Source of the DNA: Gymnorhina tibicen
Taxonomy: Eukaryota; Chordata; Aves; Passeriformes; Artamidae
Assembly: GCA_013399875.1 (NCBI GenBank)
Contig: VXAZ01002271.1
Location: forward strand, 219,624 to 283,623
Length of the DNA stretch: 64,000 nt
Direction: 5' to 3'
Below the pieces are notes generated by a model. It saw only the letters and a list, made by a program, of their open reading frames with translations, searched no databases and had not been told where the DNA came from. Of this stretch, positions 1-12,900 are shown one piece after another (positions within the stretch are counted from its first letter, which is position 1; every line of letters starts with the position of its first letter). The translations under genes were made by a program, and so were the position numbers.

Positions 1-469
1 ACTTCTGGAAGTTTCCATGGTTACCGGCCGGGGGGGGAATAACCTGCCGGTGTAGGGGGGTGCCGCTGCCTCCCGGGGGTACCGGGGGTACGGGCGGTAC
101 CGGGGAGCACCGGGGTACCGGGACACTGCCGGGAGGGAGGTGCGGGGAGGTTGGAGCCGGGCCGGCATCATGGCCGGGCCCTGCGGGGTCTCCGGGAAGA
201 GCCCCATCCCTCACCAGTCGGGGATGAGGTGACGCGTGTGTGCTCAGCGCCCCGAGGCGACGCCGGGACCCGTCCCCGGGCAACCGCTGCCCGTCCCGCC
301 GGTGCCAGCAGGTCGCGAGGCCCGGCCACGTCGCAACACCAAGCCCCGCACGCACAAGCCGGGGCCGGGCGGAGCGGGGGCTGACGGCGGAGCGAAGTTC
401 CGAGAGCGGCCCCGGCTCCGCCCGGTCCCCGGCTCTCGCCCCGGCCCCGCTCCTGGTGCCGGCCCCGGG

Positions 470-487
470 ACTACAAGTCCCAGGAGC
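470..487 (+). promoter_or_regulatory. ZNF143 / SBF-type promoter motif
   Basis: The sequence ACTACAAGTCCCAGGAGC matches the known core ACTACAANTCCCAGNANGC, bound by ZNF143 (Staf) at many housekeeping vertebrate promoters. Its place inside the CpG island just upstream of candidate first-exon donors supports a real promoter site. Confidence 0.75.
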
Positions 488-499
488 GCCGTCGCCGCC

Positions 500-509
500 T
501 GCGCAGTGC
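500..509 (+). promoter_or_regulatory. NRF1-like site
   Basis: TGCGCAGTGC resembles the NRF1 palindrome (TGCGCANGCGC) with one good half site. It lies 13 bp downstream of the ZNF143 motif, a common pairing in CpG-island promoters. The assignment rests on motif similarity only. Confidence 0.45.
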
Positions 510-732
510 CGCGCCCGCCCGGGCCGCAGCGGGAGCCGCCGGGGCGCTGGCCGGGTAGGGACACGCTCGTATCCCGCGACAGCGCTCGGCTTCCTCCCCC
601 CGAGGAGGAGGAGGAGGAGGTGGAGGGAGCGGTGGGAGGAGGAGGAAGGCCCGGGGCCTGACAAAACCCTTTGGTTTTTCCAGGGAAGCGAGAGGGAAGG
701 CGGGCAGCCGAGGAGAGACGGAGCCGAGGAGG

Positions 733-3700
733 GTATGTCGGGTGGGTTTATCGCGCTCGGGGGTTCGTCCGTGCCCCTCTCCCCCTGGCCAGCCCCGCCT
801 GCCCGCCGGGCTCTGGGCACCGCGGTCCCTTTGCGGAGGCATTTGCAAAATTGGAGCCCTCGGCAGCGGGGCCCTCGCGGCTCCGGGAGCCGCTCGCTGC
901 CGTGTCTCCTTCATGGCTTTTGTGTCGTGCAGGTTTAAAACTTGAAACTTGACGAGTGTGGTGACTTCCCTTTTTGGTTACTCACAGACCCCTAACGCTG
1001 GAGAACTCGATCCAGGGAGTATCGGGCTTTTTTTCTTGCAAAGTCATGATACCGCGCTCCTGAGAGCTGTTGGGATGGAGCTCTCGGAGCGAGCATGTGA
1101 CACTACACTTACTGATAGGTAAAGTGCTATTTTGGTGGACGATGCGGTTGACTCACAAGTAGAAGCTGCAATTTTAAGAGGATGGAGGGGAAATGGCACG
1201 GGCAGTATGTGAAATCTGAAATACTCTGTAAAAGCAGCAGGATGGTGGCTTCAGGAAACAGACTTTTTAACTGCTGCTGCCGAGGAGGGTTCCAAAATAT
1301 TTAAGATGCTCCACACACGGGTTTTGACGTGAGATTTGTCAGGTCCTGGAGAATATACTCTCCTCAGTAGCAGCTGCCCTTCCTAGTGGATGGGAAGGGA
1401 GCTGCTCTCAGGAGAACAGGCTGGGAACAGTTTGGTTTTGTCAGTTTGAGCTGCTTCAAGTTCTGCACTTGTTATGACTAAAAGTTTATTAGTGTGACCC
1501 CTACCTGAATGGAGCTCCACTTTCTAGCATCACAAGCGGCTGGAATAGATTTTAGCCTGGTTACGTGCTTTTGTTGGTTTTATTCGACATGGTAATGCCA
1601 CAATAGATAATTTAGTAGCCAGCTGATCCTGTGCTTTACTGATGAGTTCTGTTATGGGGCACGAGAAACGAGGTGCTCCTTGCACATGGATGGACAGTAT
1701 GTCCAGGGCTAGCTGAGAGCAGCCTCTGGGCAGAAACAAATGCGAGGGATGAGTTTCTTATTAATGTCAATTAGACAGTGCAACTGCATTTTGCGTGTCA
1801 CACGCGTGTTTGAGCTGGTGGGTGTTGTAATGTGAGGGTTCAGCAGTGAGCCCTAGGTCACGGTGAACCACCCTACTGAAAAAAGGGCTCTTTTAGCTCA
1901 ACTGTGGGAGACAGGCAGTTAGCTTGTATAAAGAAATAAGGCTTGTGAGATGCTACTATAAGTACTAATGAGGAAAGAGGTACTTCATCAGGGCTGAATT
2001 AGCTTGGAAGCTATTTAGGCTTGCTTAGGAGTTATTTTTCAGCAGGACAGAGTGATTTTGCCTTGCCCTGCCCTGCCTATGTTAGATCTGCCCAAACTTG
2101 CTCTGGAAGTTGAGTCTTGCGTAGCGAGACTCAGGAGGAGCAACTAACCCTGAGCAGGAAACACGGGAGGAGGAAGAAGGATCTGGTGTACCAGCACAAT
2201 TTACCACTTTTCCTAATCTCTTTTCTGTCACCTGAATCACAGAAATGCTCAACAGAAATGTGGCTCATTCCTGTATGCCACGGGACAAACCCACGGACTT
2301 TGTAAGGTGGAGTTCAGCACCTGAAGATTCGATGTCACGTTTTCCAGGATGTTAAGAGTAGGAGGCAGTCTGTGTCCTGTGTTCATCAAAGGACAGACTG
2401 CCTCGGGTTCTGAACAAATGCGTGCTGCCAGCAGGGCAAGGCGTCTTGGGTGCTGTCAGGTCATGCAGTCTTTGTTGTTGATATGTGGAGCATCATGAAG
2501 GGAAATGGTTTGAGTTGTTGGGCTAAGCTGCCTCTTACTGTGTCACAGTTACTTGTAGGTTCCTGAGTAGTCTTGAAATAACTGGCAGAAAATGGAAATG
2601 TTTTCATATCAACATGAAATTCCAGGACTGAAAAGTAATCTGCACATAGCACAGTCTTAAATATCTGTTGTTCCTTCAGCCACAGCAGGCTGTGGGTATC
2701 TAAATATCATAAACTGACTCCTTCATACAGCTGTGTACAGATATCTGCTCTTCCAAGTGTGGTTCGTGGTAGTCATAAACCAGGTTGCTGGATAATTACA
2801 GGCACCTTTTTGTTTATGAGCTGAGAAGGTAATCTGACAAACAAGGTTCTGGAATCAGCAGAGGCTCTGCTCCAGAGCTGTCCTTTGGCATGTCACCAAA
2901 CACTGGCTGTGGCCAAGCGCTCCTGAAGCTTTGGCCCCGAGTACTGGTCCGGAGTGAACGTGGTGGAGCCGGGTCGGAGGATGCAGCCGCTGTCTTTTGG
3001 TACTGTTGTAAAGGGAAGAGGGTTTGGGGAGGAGCAGTGTGTGTCAGGTGGGTGTGTTAGCGGTACAACAGTTTCTTCTTTCAGAAAAAGCTGTGTTGGT
3101 AATACCAGGGTCTGAAGAGAGGAATAGCACATGCATCTTGCTCAACTGGGTTTTTTGGGTTTTCTTCAGTGAGCCTCGCTGAAGTACCTTGTGTGTTAAG
3201 CTGCTGCTTTACATCTCTGGTGTTCTCAAGTGTCTGCCAGAGACCTCAGGTGAAGACAAAGTTGTTTGTGCTCTTGCTTGCTGTGCGTGTGTGGCTTCAG
3301 AATAATGTATTTAAAAACTGGTGGAAGGCAGTGATGAGGTATTCCTCTCCACAGAGCTGCATCTCAGCAACAATCCTCGCAGTCGAGCCACTTTGATTTT
3401 TCTGGAGGTTACCAAGCTGGGAAAGCTGCTGATCCCGTTTTCTTGTACACAGGGTGAAAGCTGCTGTCATGCAGTTGTCTTCCTGTGGATTGACAAGAAA
3501 ATCCTGTGGATTTTCACGGTTCTTGACAAAGCAGTGGTACATAGTAACCTGCTGTGGCTCAGTTCTGAATCAATTCTCCTTTGCTTTCGTTATTTCTGGT
3601 GTTCTGCAGCAGAGGCAGATAAGACACACATGTGGGTAGTGGCCAACTGATGGGATGCTACCAGGTAGTCACAGGACCAGTATATTTAGCAGCACAGATG

Positions 3701-6700
3701 CAGCTAAGGGTGCTCTTTGGAGCCTTGTTTTGGGTCTGGAGTTCACAGAGGCAGTTAGTTTAAAAGGAAAAATCAGAATGCACAGCAGCTGGCAAACTCC
3801 ACAGCTTCTCAGGGCCTCAGTGTCTGTGGAAGGACCGAGATGCTCTTCATGAGGAGGTGCCTAAGTCGTTCCTGTGTTGGGTGGTCACTTCACTTTCCAA
3901 GTAGGGGTGAGGTTTATGCTGTCAGGTTTTTTTTCAGGTGGCATCGCAAATGGTACAGTGCAGGAATCTGACCTCTCTTTGCTGGTCAGGTGGATTAATG
4001 CATGTGTAACAGGACTCTGGAATGTGTGGGAGTCTTATTTGCTTCCTGAGTATTAACTAATTTTGTATATTTCTTTTTTTGGCATTGTCCATAGTTCCAG
4101 AAGAGGTTACCAGCAATGTAACTGCTGTTTTGATGACCATGCCTTACCTCAGAAAGTCTCTTGTTTCCAGGACACCTTTGTCTCTTTTGCTGATGGGGCT
4201 TCTGGAGCTTGCTCTGACCTGTGGGCAGAGGAGGAAGGAGCATCTTCCTCAGAGGCTTCTCAGGGAGCTTTGCCCATCCCTGATGCTGAAAATATCATCT
4301 CTAATAAAAAACCAGAAAAAGACCCTGAGTGAAACTGTGAGAGAAATCACTTGTAAGTGTAGGAGACACCTCAGGAACTGTTTAATTGTCTGCTCTTAAA
4401 TGGGTTTGTAACCAGTGACACAAAAATAGAGCCTTGTTTTGAAATTTGACAAAGCAAAGGTATAGGAATGTAGGCAGAGGCAACAGACTGTTCATAGGGG
4501 TACTCCATGTGGGTCCCCCCTTCCTTCCCAAACTTGCTTAGGAGCAGGAGATCCACTTGGACTGACTTTCTGTCCAGGAAAGTGGAGACTGTGCGTCGAC
4601 ACCTGAAAGTGGAAAATGCCAACTAAAACTGTTCAGGTTTGATCAAGTGTGAGCAGCTCTTGAGCACAGCCCTACAGTGGGAAGCTCTGAAAAGCCAGAA
4701 GGTAGCTCTGCAGGTCTTGTTTTTGTGTGCTTTTATGGATTCAACTTTTTTTTCCTGGCTGATAGCAGTAGCTCACAGCCTAAAAACTGGTTACTACTGT
4801 GTTTGCAGGCAGTAGCAAGTTTACTGCTGTTTTTTTTTGCAAGCTCTTAAATTCTGAGACTAAAAATAAATTTGTTGCAAGAAGTTGTTATTTGTTTCAC
4901 AAAGAACTTTGGCAGTAACAGCAGTGTTTCTTCTTCTAATCATTTCTCTGAGACTGTCCTAGTTAAAAACATCTGAATTAGCACATCCTTCAAGATCCTG
5001 TCGTAATCTCATTTTTGGATGCATCAGCTTTAACCTCTGGTTAGGGTTGCTGAATTTGGTTATGTGCTTCTTGAATTTAGGGTTTTTTTAAAGAGCTTTA
5101 TTGTAACACAGTTGTCTGTGTTTACTAGGAATGGCCTTTAAACCATGAGGTGTAATAAAATTGCGAGTTTTTTTATGCATAAAGACTTGTGACAGCCTCT
5201 CTGTTCGTGTCTGCCTGGCTTCTGGTTGTGAGGTTAAAACTACAGATGAAAGGACTTAATTACACAAGGAGCAGTGATGGTTGTCAGTGCACCTGGTTGT
5301 CAGGCTGCAAAAACCCAACAAATGGGAAACCTGTGCCTAATTAGGGAGCTAATCTGTATTCCTCAGTGAGGATCACCTCCTGCTCTGCTGAACAGTGAAA
5401 CACAGATCTTTAAAACACTGGCAGGGAAGAGCACTGGGCCAGCACATGGTATTCTGGCACATTATTTGTAGTTTCTCAAGCATGATCTAAATGGGCTTGT
5501 GAAGCAAGGCTTGTCCAGAGTCACTGCAGATTGTGGGAAGTAAGTTTTTATTTTGGCTGTAGTATGGCTTTGAAGAGTTCCTCAGTAGAGCCCTCTGACA
5601 TATCTCCATTACTGATACACACAACAGGTGTATTATGATCTGTTACAGATCTTATCTCCATCAAACCCTTGTCCTTTCCAAATTAGCTGGTGAGGCTGTT
5701 AGTTCTGGTGGGGAAGACATAAAGCAGTTAACCATCAATTCCATGATCTGCATGCTTGTACCCCTTCCTTTGTCAGTATTAATGCAGCTGATGCTTTTTT
5801 TCCCTCCCAAAGAGTTAATTTTTTAGATGGATTTGCTCCTGGAATGTGTCTTGTCCGGTGCAGTATTCTGCTGAGATGTTTTGTAGTTGTGAAGTTGGAG
5901 CTGATGTTCCGTTCATACAGAACAGTAGTTTGTGTAGATTTTAGCCCCTGATGTGCTATGAAAGCCTATGGTTGTTTCAGTTTTTCTCTCTATAAAACAA
6001 CATTTTTGGATCATGGCCCAAAGAAATATTCTTCTGAATTGAAATATTTAAGGAATTTTTTCTGAATGAATTCTACTGTTGAGCAAAGTCTCCAGATTTA
6101 TTTCCAACTTCTGCCTTATCTGGGTATTGATACTCCTTGGTTTGTGGTTCGGTGGCTTTTTTTCATAATCAGTAATATTGTTATTATTTACTTCTTTTAG
6201 CAGAAAAGAGCAGCATTGGGAGCTTGGTGCTTCTGGTGCATAGGTGAGAGAGGTTAACAGGCCAGAGATTCCAGCACCCGAGTCCTTGGGTAGTGCTGGG
6301 TTATGTGGGTGGGCTTTAGGATGAAGGAGTAAGTGCCTGTTCCCCAGACAGTGAGTGGGAATGGGGCTGGTCTTCATCTCCCTGAACTTGTGTCACCTGG
6401 GCTGCAGCAAGGGCCGCGTGTCCCCAGGTAAAGGCCGGGTTCCCACCTCGTGTACCCGAGGTGTGGTCAGGGGCTGTGCGGTGCTGTGCTCCTGTTCCCG
6501 CTCGCCAGGGCGAGCTGAAAATACCTCTTGCTTCTCTGCCAGTGTCCCTGATGCGTGCCAGAACAATGGAACGGGCACTTGGGAAACCTTGCATGAAGAG
6601 AGAGTGACTCAGTGGTTGAGTGGAGGATTTGAGGGAAGGGGCCCGGCAGCGTTCCCTGCCCGGTGCGGGCCTGTGCCCCGCTGGTCACCGCGCGGGGCCG

Positions 6701-6752
6701 GCAGGGCTCGTCCCCTCTCTGCGGGACTGACCGCTCCGCTCCGTGTGCGCAG
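733..6752 (+). other. GAPVD1: Long first intron of GAPVD1 (5' UTR intron)
   Basis: About 6 kb separates the promoter island from the exon carrying the start codon. Most of it is AT-rich intron sequence with no recognised gene or repeat. A stretch at 4,079-4,399 stays open in two frames behind a polypyrimidine tract, but resembles no family I know. GC content rises again from about 6,300 toward the first coding exon. A further small noncoding exon may be hidden here. Confidence 0.6.
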
Positions 6753-6966
6753 GGCTGCTCGCCGCCCGCTCGCTGCCCACCATGGTGAAGCTGGACATCC
6801 ACACGCTGGCCCATCACCTGAAGCAGGAGCGGCTGTACGTGACCTCGGAGAAGCAGCTGATCCAGCGGCTCAACGCCGACGTGCTGAAGACGGCGGAGCG
6901 GCTGTACCGCACGGCCTGGATCTCCAAACAGCAGCGCATCAACCTCGACAGGCTCATCATAACCAG
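6753..6966 (+). CDS. GAPVD1: GAPVD1 coding exon 1 (ATG at 6782)
   Basis: The acceptor is TGTGCGCAG|GG. The first 29 bases are 5' UTR, then residues 1-62 beginning [13 protein letters not shown], as in mammals. It is GC-richer than later exons. The donor AG|GTACCG splits Ser62. The next intron (6,967-7,310) shows nothing notable. Confidence 0.93.
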
Positions 6967-9900
6967 GTACCGGGGGAGCCAGCCCCTCGCTTCTGTCAGC
7001 CACAGATAATCCTCACAACCTGGAGGCCTTTGCCGTACTAATCATAAAAATTGTGAGGTTGTAAAGCAAACCTCAGCTAGGGAATCTTACACACCTGGCC
7101 ATTTGGGCAACTGGTTTTTAATACCTGTGTTTGTTTTGCTTCTGTTCATAAGAACAAACTGTCCTGAATTTGCAAATAATTTGTAGAAACTATCTGGAAA
7201 GACTTTCTTTGCTCTGTGGCAGCCTGGTTAATAGGTTGGCCACGTGGCATCTCTTAGCAAGTTTGTTTACTTAAGAGTTACTTAAACTGTTTCAATGTTT
7301 TTCTTTAAAGTGCTGAAGCTTCTCCTGCTGAATGTTGCCAGCACGCAAAAATCTTGGAGGACACACAGTTTGTGGATGGATACAAGCAGCTGGGATTTCA
7401 GGAGAGTGCTTACGGAGAATTCCTAAACAGGCTGAGAGAGAACCCCAGGCTTATTGCGTCCTGCCTGGTTGCTGGAGAGAAGCTCAGCCAGGACAACACG
7501 CAGAGTGTCATTCACACAGTCTTTACCTCCATTTATGGCAACTGCATCATGCAGGAGGATGAGAGTTACCTCCTGCAGGTCCTCCGTTACCTGATCGAGT
7601 TTGAACTCAAGGAAAGCGACAACCCCAGGCGGCTGCTGAGACGAGGCACCTGTGCCTTCAGCATCTTGTTCAAGCTTTTCTCTGAAGGACTCTTTTCTGC
7701 AAAACTTTTTCTTACCGCAACCTTACACGAGCCAATCATGCAGCTTCTGGTTGAAGATGAAGACCACCTGGAAACTGATGCAAACAAGTTAATTGAGAGA
7801 TTCTCCCCAGTACAGCAGGAAAAGTTATTTGGAGAGAAAGGCACAGAAAAGTTCAAGCAGAGAGTCCAAGAAATGGTTGACTCCAACGAGGCCAAGCTGG
7901 TGACCTTGGTTAACAAATTCATTGGCTATCTCAAACAAAACACTTACTGTTTTCCTCACAGCTTGAGGTGGATTGTGTCGCAGATGTACAAAACGCTGTC
8001 GTGCGTGGACAGGCTGGAGGTTGGGGAGGTCAGAGCCATGTGCACGGATCTCCTTCTGGCCTGTTTCATCTGCCCTGCCATCGTCAACCCAGAGCAGTAC
8101 GGGATCATTTCTGACGCTCCTATAAATGAGGTGGCAAGATTTAATCTGATGCAGGTATGATTCACAGTAAGGCAGTCTTAAAAATATATAAATGGCCTTT
8201 TTCTTCCCACTAGAACTGATGTTACTACAGTAAAAGCGAAGGTACTCTCTCTCCTGCTTATAAAGTGAATGCTAATGAAATATTTGTGTTAATTGTTCCT
8301 GAAAAGGCAGGCTCCAAAGTTTATCTGTTTGCTTAAAATACTGACTTGAAAAAACTGGCAGCATGTATTCCTGTATCCCTTAGAAGAGCTGCAAATATCC
8401 TTTATGAAAGCTGTTATAAGGGATGGAAACTAAGGCATGAAAGTGCCTATAAGATGAATTCTGGAATGTGTGTAAATGGATGTTGTTCTGTTCTTGCTAA
8501 TGTTACATATTGTACCAGGTATTGCAAAAAATAATGAAATACTTTGCTGAAAACCCCTTGTTGTCTGGCAGTAATGCCCAGTGCTCTACTTGGAGCATTC
8601 CCCAGCACCCATGACCAATTTTTGTCATTATGCAAATACTTGGACAATTTAAAGATATTACATACAGGAGTCATCTGGAGGTGTTGAGCAACACTCGTCT
8701 GACTGAGGATGTTCCTCTGTGTGAGGAACAAAACCTGCTTTTTACTGTTGGCTATAAAGTGGGCAGGGAGTGATTCTCACAGTGCAGTCACGCTGGTGAG
8801 TTTTGCTCAGTGTTTTTCTAAAATCCAGCAGCAATCCTCTCCTGTGTCACTGCTCACGTGCTGTGGCAGAGCAGTTGGTGACTCTTTAAATTGAGGGTTG
8901 TTTTGCAGTTGGAGATGAATAAGGAATATGTGCTCTGAAATAAGGGTTAGCCCTCTTGCTATTTTTCCTTGGTAAAATATATGCAGCCTTTGAAAATCTC
9001 TAGGTTTAGATGACCTAGATTCAACTCTCAATTCTGACGTGTTGTAAAAACAAAACATGCTTTGTTCCTGGGAGGGGGAAGTATGGATGCTCACAGCCTA
9101 CTGTGTGTGCACATTTTCTTGTTAAAGGCAATGACTGCTTTTTTTCTAAGCTTCTTGCATTTTTTCTGCCCTGAAAGCAAGCACAAGTCTCTGTCCACTC
9201 AATCAGAAGTATTCCTTGGAGTATTAAATGAAAAAGGATTTATAATGGAGGAGGTTTTTTTGAGTATTTTTTATAATCAGGTCCATCATGTTGGTTTGAA
9301 AGGCTTATTCTTTGTACTTCTTTTTAATTTCAGGTTGGGAGACTTCTGCAGCAGCTGGCAATGACAGGCTCTGAGGAGGGAGATCCACGTACAAAGAGCA
9401 ACCTTGCTAAATTTGACAAAGTAAGAATCCAGACTGAAAAAATCCAAGACTTCGTGAATACGTCATCATCCTTCTGCAACCTCCTTTCCCAGACATTGCA
9501 AAGGACTTACTAAGTGTTTAATGTCCAAGTTACACGTAATGAAAAGCAGATTAAATCCTGCACAAAGCTGGGGAAAAAAACCTTGAGTCCTAGAATTAAG
9601 GGTTGGGAATTCTTGCTTCTGCTCTGACCTAATACTTCTTAAAAGAAATATTTAAAAAAAATTAAAGGAAATGACATTTTCAACTGAGCACTGTAAGTGT
9701 TCACGGCCAGGTTGGACGGGGCTTGGAATAACCTGGTCTGGTGGAAGATGTCCCTGTCCACGACAAGGGGCTGGCACTGGATGGTCTTTAAGGTTCTTCC
9801 AAGCCAAACCAGTCTGTGATTCTGTGATTCCATGAAATACTGAATTACTGTCTGTGGTTTTTCAACTGAACCTAACAAAACACTTTGATCTGAAGACAAC

Positions 9901-12900
9901 CTTAGTATAATGTGTGTTTTAACACCAAGTAATTTGTTAGTGCAAGTAACTTCTCTTACTTTTTTGCATAGTTTTGCTTTTTTTATTCAGCTTTTCCTCT
10001 GTTAGTAATATCATCCATAGCTATAGAGCAGTTATCTTTATCAGAACAACAGTGAAGCTGATGATCTTTGATATATTATCAGGTGTTCAAAAACCTGTTG
10101 GTATTGTCAGTAACATTGTATCCTTCCAGGTGTTGGTAATTCTAGTTGTTACACAGTCACCACACAAAGCTGCACATTTATTGTACAAGTAGCATTTTCA
10201 CTCAGATTAGAAAGTGCTCTTGTTGTTGCTTCCTTGTTTCACTTGTAGTTTGTGCTCTGTGGATTCCTCAGGAAGGGGCAGTTTACTTGCCATTCTTTTT
10301 TATTTAAAATTGTAAGAGCACACTTAAGTAAGTAACACTTTGGAATGCAGGAAAAAAATGAAGGAAATGCTAAAAGTAACTGCACACTTTCCCTGCTTGC
10401 TCTTCAGTGACCTTAAAATATCTGCCATTTTATCCTAAGAGTTTTAGAAGTAGGAAGCAAAACTTAAATTATTCTGTGAACCACTGAACTCCTGTCATAG
10501 GTTTCTTTCCAAGCGCTAGGAAATGCTCTCTCATTGCCACTCTCTGCCGTCTCTCAGAGCTGCGTCGCTGCTTTCCTGGACGTGGTGATCGACGGGCGCG
10601 CGGTCGAGACTCCCCCGATGTCGGCCGTGAACCTGCTGGAGGGGCTGAGCCGCACCGTGGTGTACATGACCTACAGCCAGCTCACTGCCCTGGTAATGCC
10701 TCCCGCTCCTGCAAAGAGCCGCTGCCAGCCTGTGCCCGCGTGGTCCCACCTTGGCAGAAGCGGGCTGGTCGTTTGCTCTGCAGTTCTTACCGAAACCGTT
10801 GTCCGTGTTTAGGTTGGCTTCATGCGGAACGTCATGTCGAGCGATCAGCTTAAGGAAGATCGGATGGCTTTGGAAAACTTGCTGGCAAATTTACCTCAGA
10901 ACAAACCAGGGAAAAGCAGCAGCCTTGAAATGACTCCCTATAACACCCCCCAGCTTTCTCCTGCAACTACTCCAGCTAACAAAAAAAACCGACTGCCCAT
11001 AGGTGAGGAGAGCGAGCGGAGTTCCCGCGCGGTTTCTGACACCTTGGGCATTTCTGTGCCGTTTTCACAGTCGTCTCTTGGGGTTTTACCTACACCTTCA
11101 GTTCCTACTTTTTCTGGGTAGATGGTGAAAAATCTTCTTTAGCGTAGAAAACCAGGTAACTTCCTTACTGTCTGATGCAAGTGTGGTGGATGACCTTCAT
11201 CACTGCAGCCCGAACTGGAGCAAATTGCTGGAGTGGTTGGTAGTCGTGATGGTGGTGGTTGGCAGTGATAATAAAGGGAAGGTTTGAAGGTGGGAAGCAG
11301 ATCTAGGGGGAAAATTGCTTAGGAAAGTAGTAAGATGGAAGCAGAGGCATTTAATTAGTGGGATAGAATAAGTTTAACATTTTTATTAGAGGACGAATGG
11401 ACAGGAGGGTGAACAAGAAGGAGCAGTACTTTTAGAGTATGTGCTGAGAAGAGAAGCTTTCTCCTTTCTCCGTTCCTTGCCTGCTCTTAATTCCAACTGT
11501 CAGTATTCTGGAATGCAGTTTTAGGTTGGTTGGGTTTTGTTTTTTGAACAGGATTTCTGGGTCTTGAACTTTTCCATATTAATAACATCATCTTTTAAAA
11601 TAGGAAGTGTGGTACTCTTCTTCAGTGTATATTTATGTGAATATGACCACATGGGATATTTTTGTTCCAGAGATTTGGTGTTGGTGTGTAAAAGGACAAA
11701 AATATACAGAGGCCAATAAGTGGCAAAAAAACCCTACAAAACCACCCCCAAAACAAACCTGTCCCATGCTGGTTTTACTCTGCTTTTGAATGGTTCTGGT
11801 CTTACACCTCTAAAGCAGTGGCACTTTACAGCATTTATTTTATGGTATGAAATAGCTTTTGCTCAAAGGTTTTGTTTCTTTTGTTTCATTTTAATGCTTT
11901 CGAACTCCAGGACAGCAGTTGGCAGCGATTACTGCCTGGGATACCTCTGCTACCAATCTGTCAGCTCACATAACTCTAGTAACCCCTTTTGGTGGGTAAT
12001 GCCCTCTTTCCATTCTTCTGTGAAACTTTGACTCGTGTCACATAACTCAGCATGCCTTTGGGTTACCCTGGCAATCAGCCCCCTTTGCAGATTTCTTCAG
12101 TATATGAACTCATTTGGTGTACATGTGGATTTAAAAACCCCTCGTGTGCCTTTGTGTGATAATCAGAATTTGGCTGCGACTTCTGCACAATTGCCTTGTT
12201 TTCCCTGGGTAAAATAAAGAAATAATTGGTGTCACGCTGCCATTCTTAGAAACCTTAATTTCATGTGGGTGTTTTTCCTTCCGCGGAGCCAAACGCGGGA
12301 ATCTGAGGCCAGTTGAAAAGAAGACTTAAGAGTGGCAAAGTAATCAGAGTAAACCACCTGATGTTGTATTGTGTGTCTGGGTTTGAGACACCTGTTAGAA
12401 TAAGATTTCCTACTTCTTAGGAGAAAAAACCTCTTAAACAAATTAATTAGAGTTTCAAACCACAGAAACCCAGACCTTTTTTAGTAACAAACTTCATTTT
12501 CTCGTATAATGTATAAAAGGTCTTTCTGTGATTGGAATAGGCTGAATTGCTGTAGGCAAACAGGTCACAGTGTACCTTGTTTTTCTGCTTCTCAACTTTT
12601 TTGTTGAAATTTTCCTTCTTCACAGGGCAGTACTCAAGTTTAAACACCAGTTCCATCTCTCAAAAGTTTAATAAGACTTTGATTTTGAAAATTTATTTAG
12701 TATGTGTTGCTAATTGAAACACTACAGTTCTGTATTTCCATTGTGTTGTCTTTTTTTCTCCTTAAACAAGGAGGAACAGCTTTCTAATGTCCATATTTCA
12801 AAATATTTTCTTAGCCACTCGAAGCAGAAGTAGATCAAACATGCTAATGGACCAGCACGGAGATCATGAAGGATCCTCCCAGGAGACTATTCCAGAAGTT

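Larger units (their letters stand above)
1..960 (+). promoter_or_regulatory. GAPVD1: CpG-island promoter and 5' noncoding region of GAPVD1
   Basis: The first 0.9 kb is very GC-rich and dense in CpG, then composition falls to ordinary intron levels. A ZNF143/SBF-type site at 470-487 and an NRF1-like site at 500-509 sit where a TATA-less transcription start would be expected. Two plausible splice donors follow, CCGG|GTAGGG at 554/555 and AGG|GTATGT at 732/733; either could end the first noncoding exon, and I cannot choose between them. The coding start is about 6 kb downstream, so the first exon is untranslated. The overlapping open frames here are those expected of stop-poor GC-rich DNA. Confidence 0.8.

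Noticed and set aside
151..938. Several overlapping open frames of up to 232 codons on both strands in the first kilobase
   Set aside because: CpG-island DNA has few stop codons. The frames are Arg/Pro/Gly-rich with no family resemblance, and the region is explained as a promoter.
6355..7041. A 228-codon open frame overlapping GAPVD1 coding exon 1
   Set aside because: It runs through intron and exon in a different frame from the conserved [13 protein letters not shown] start.
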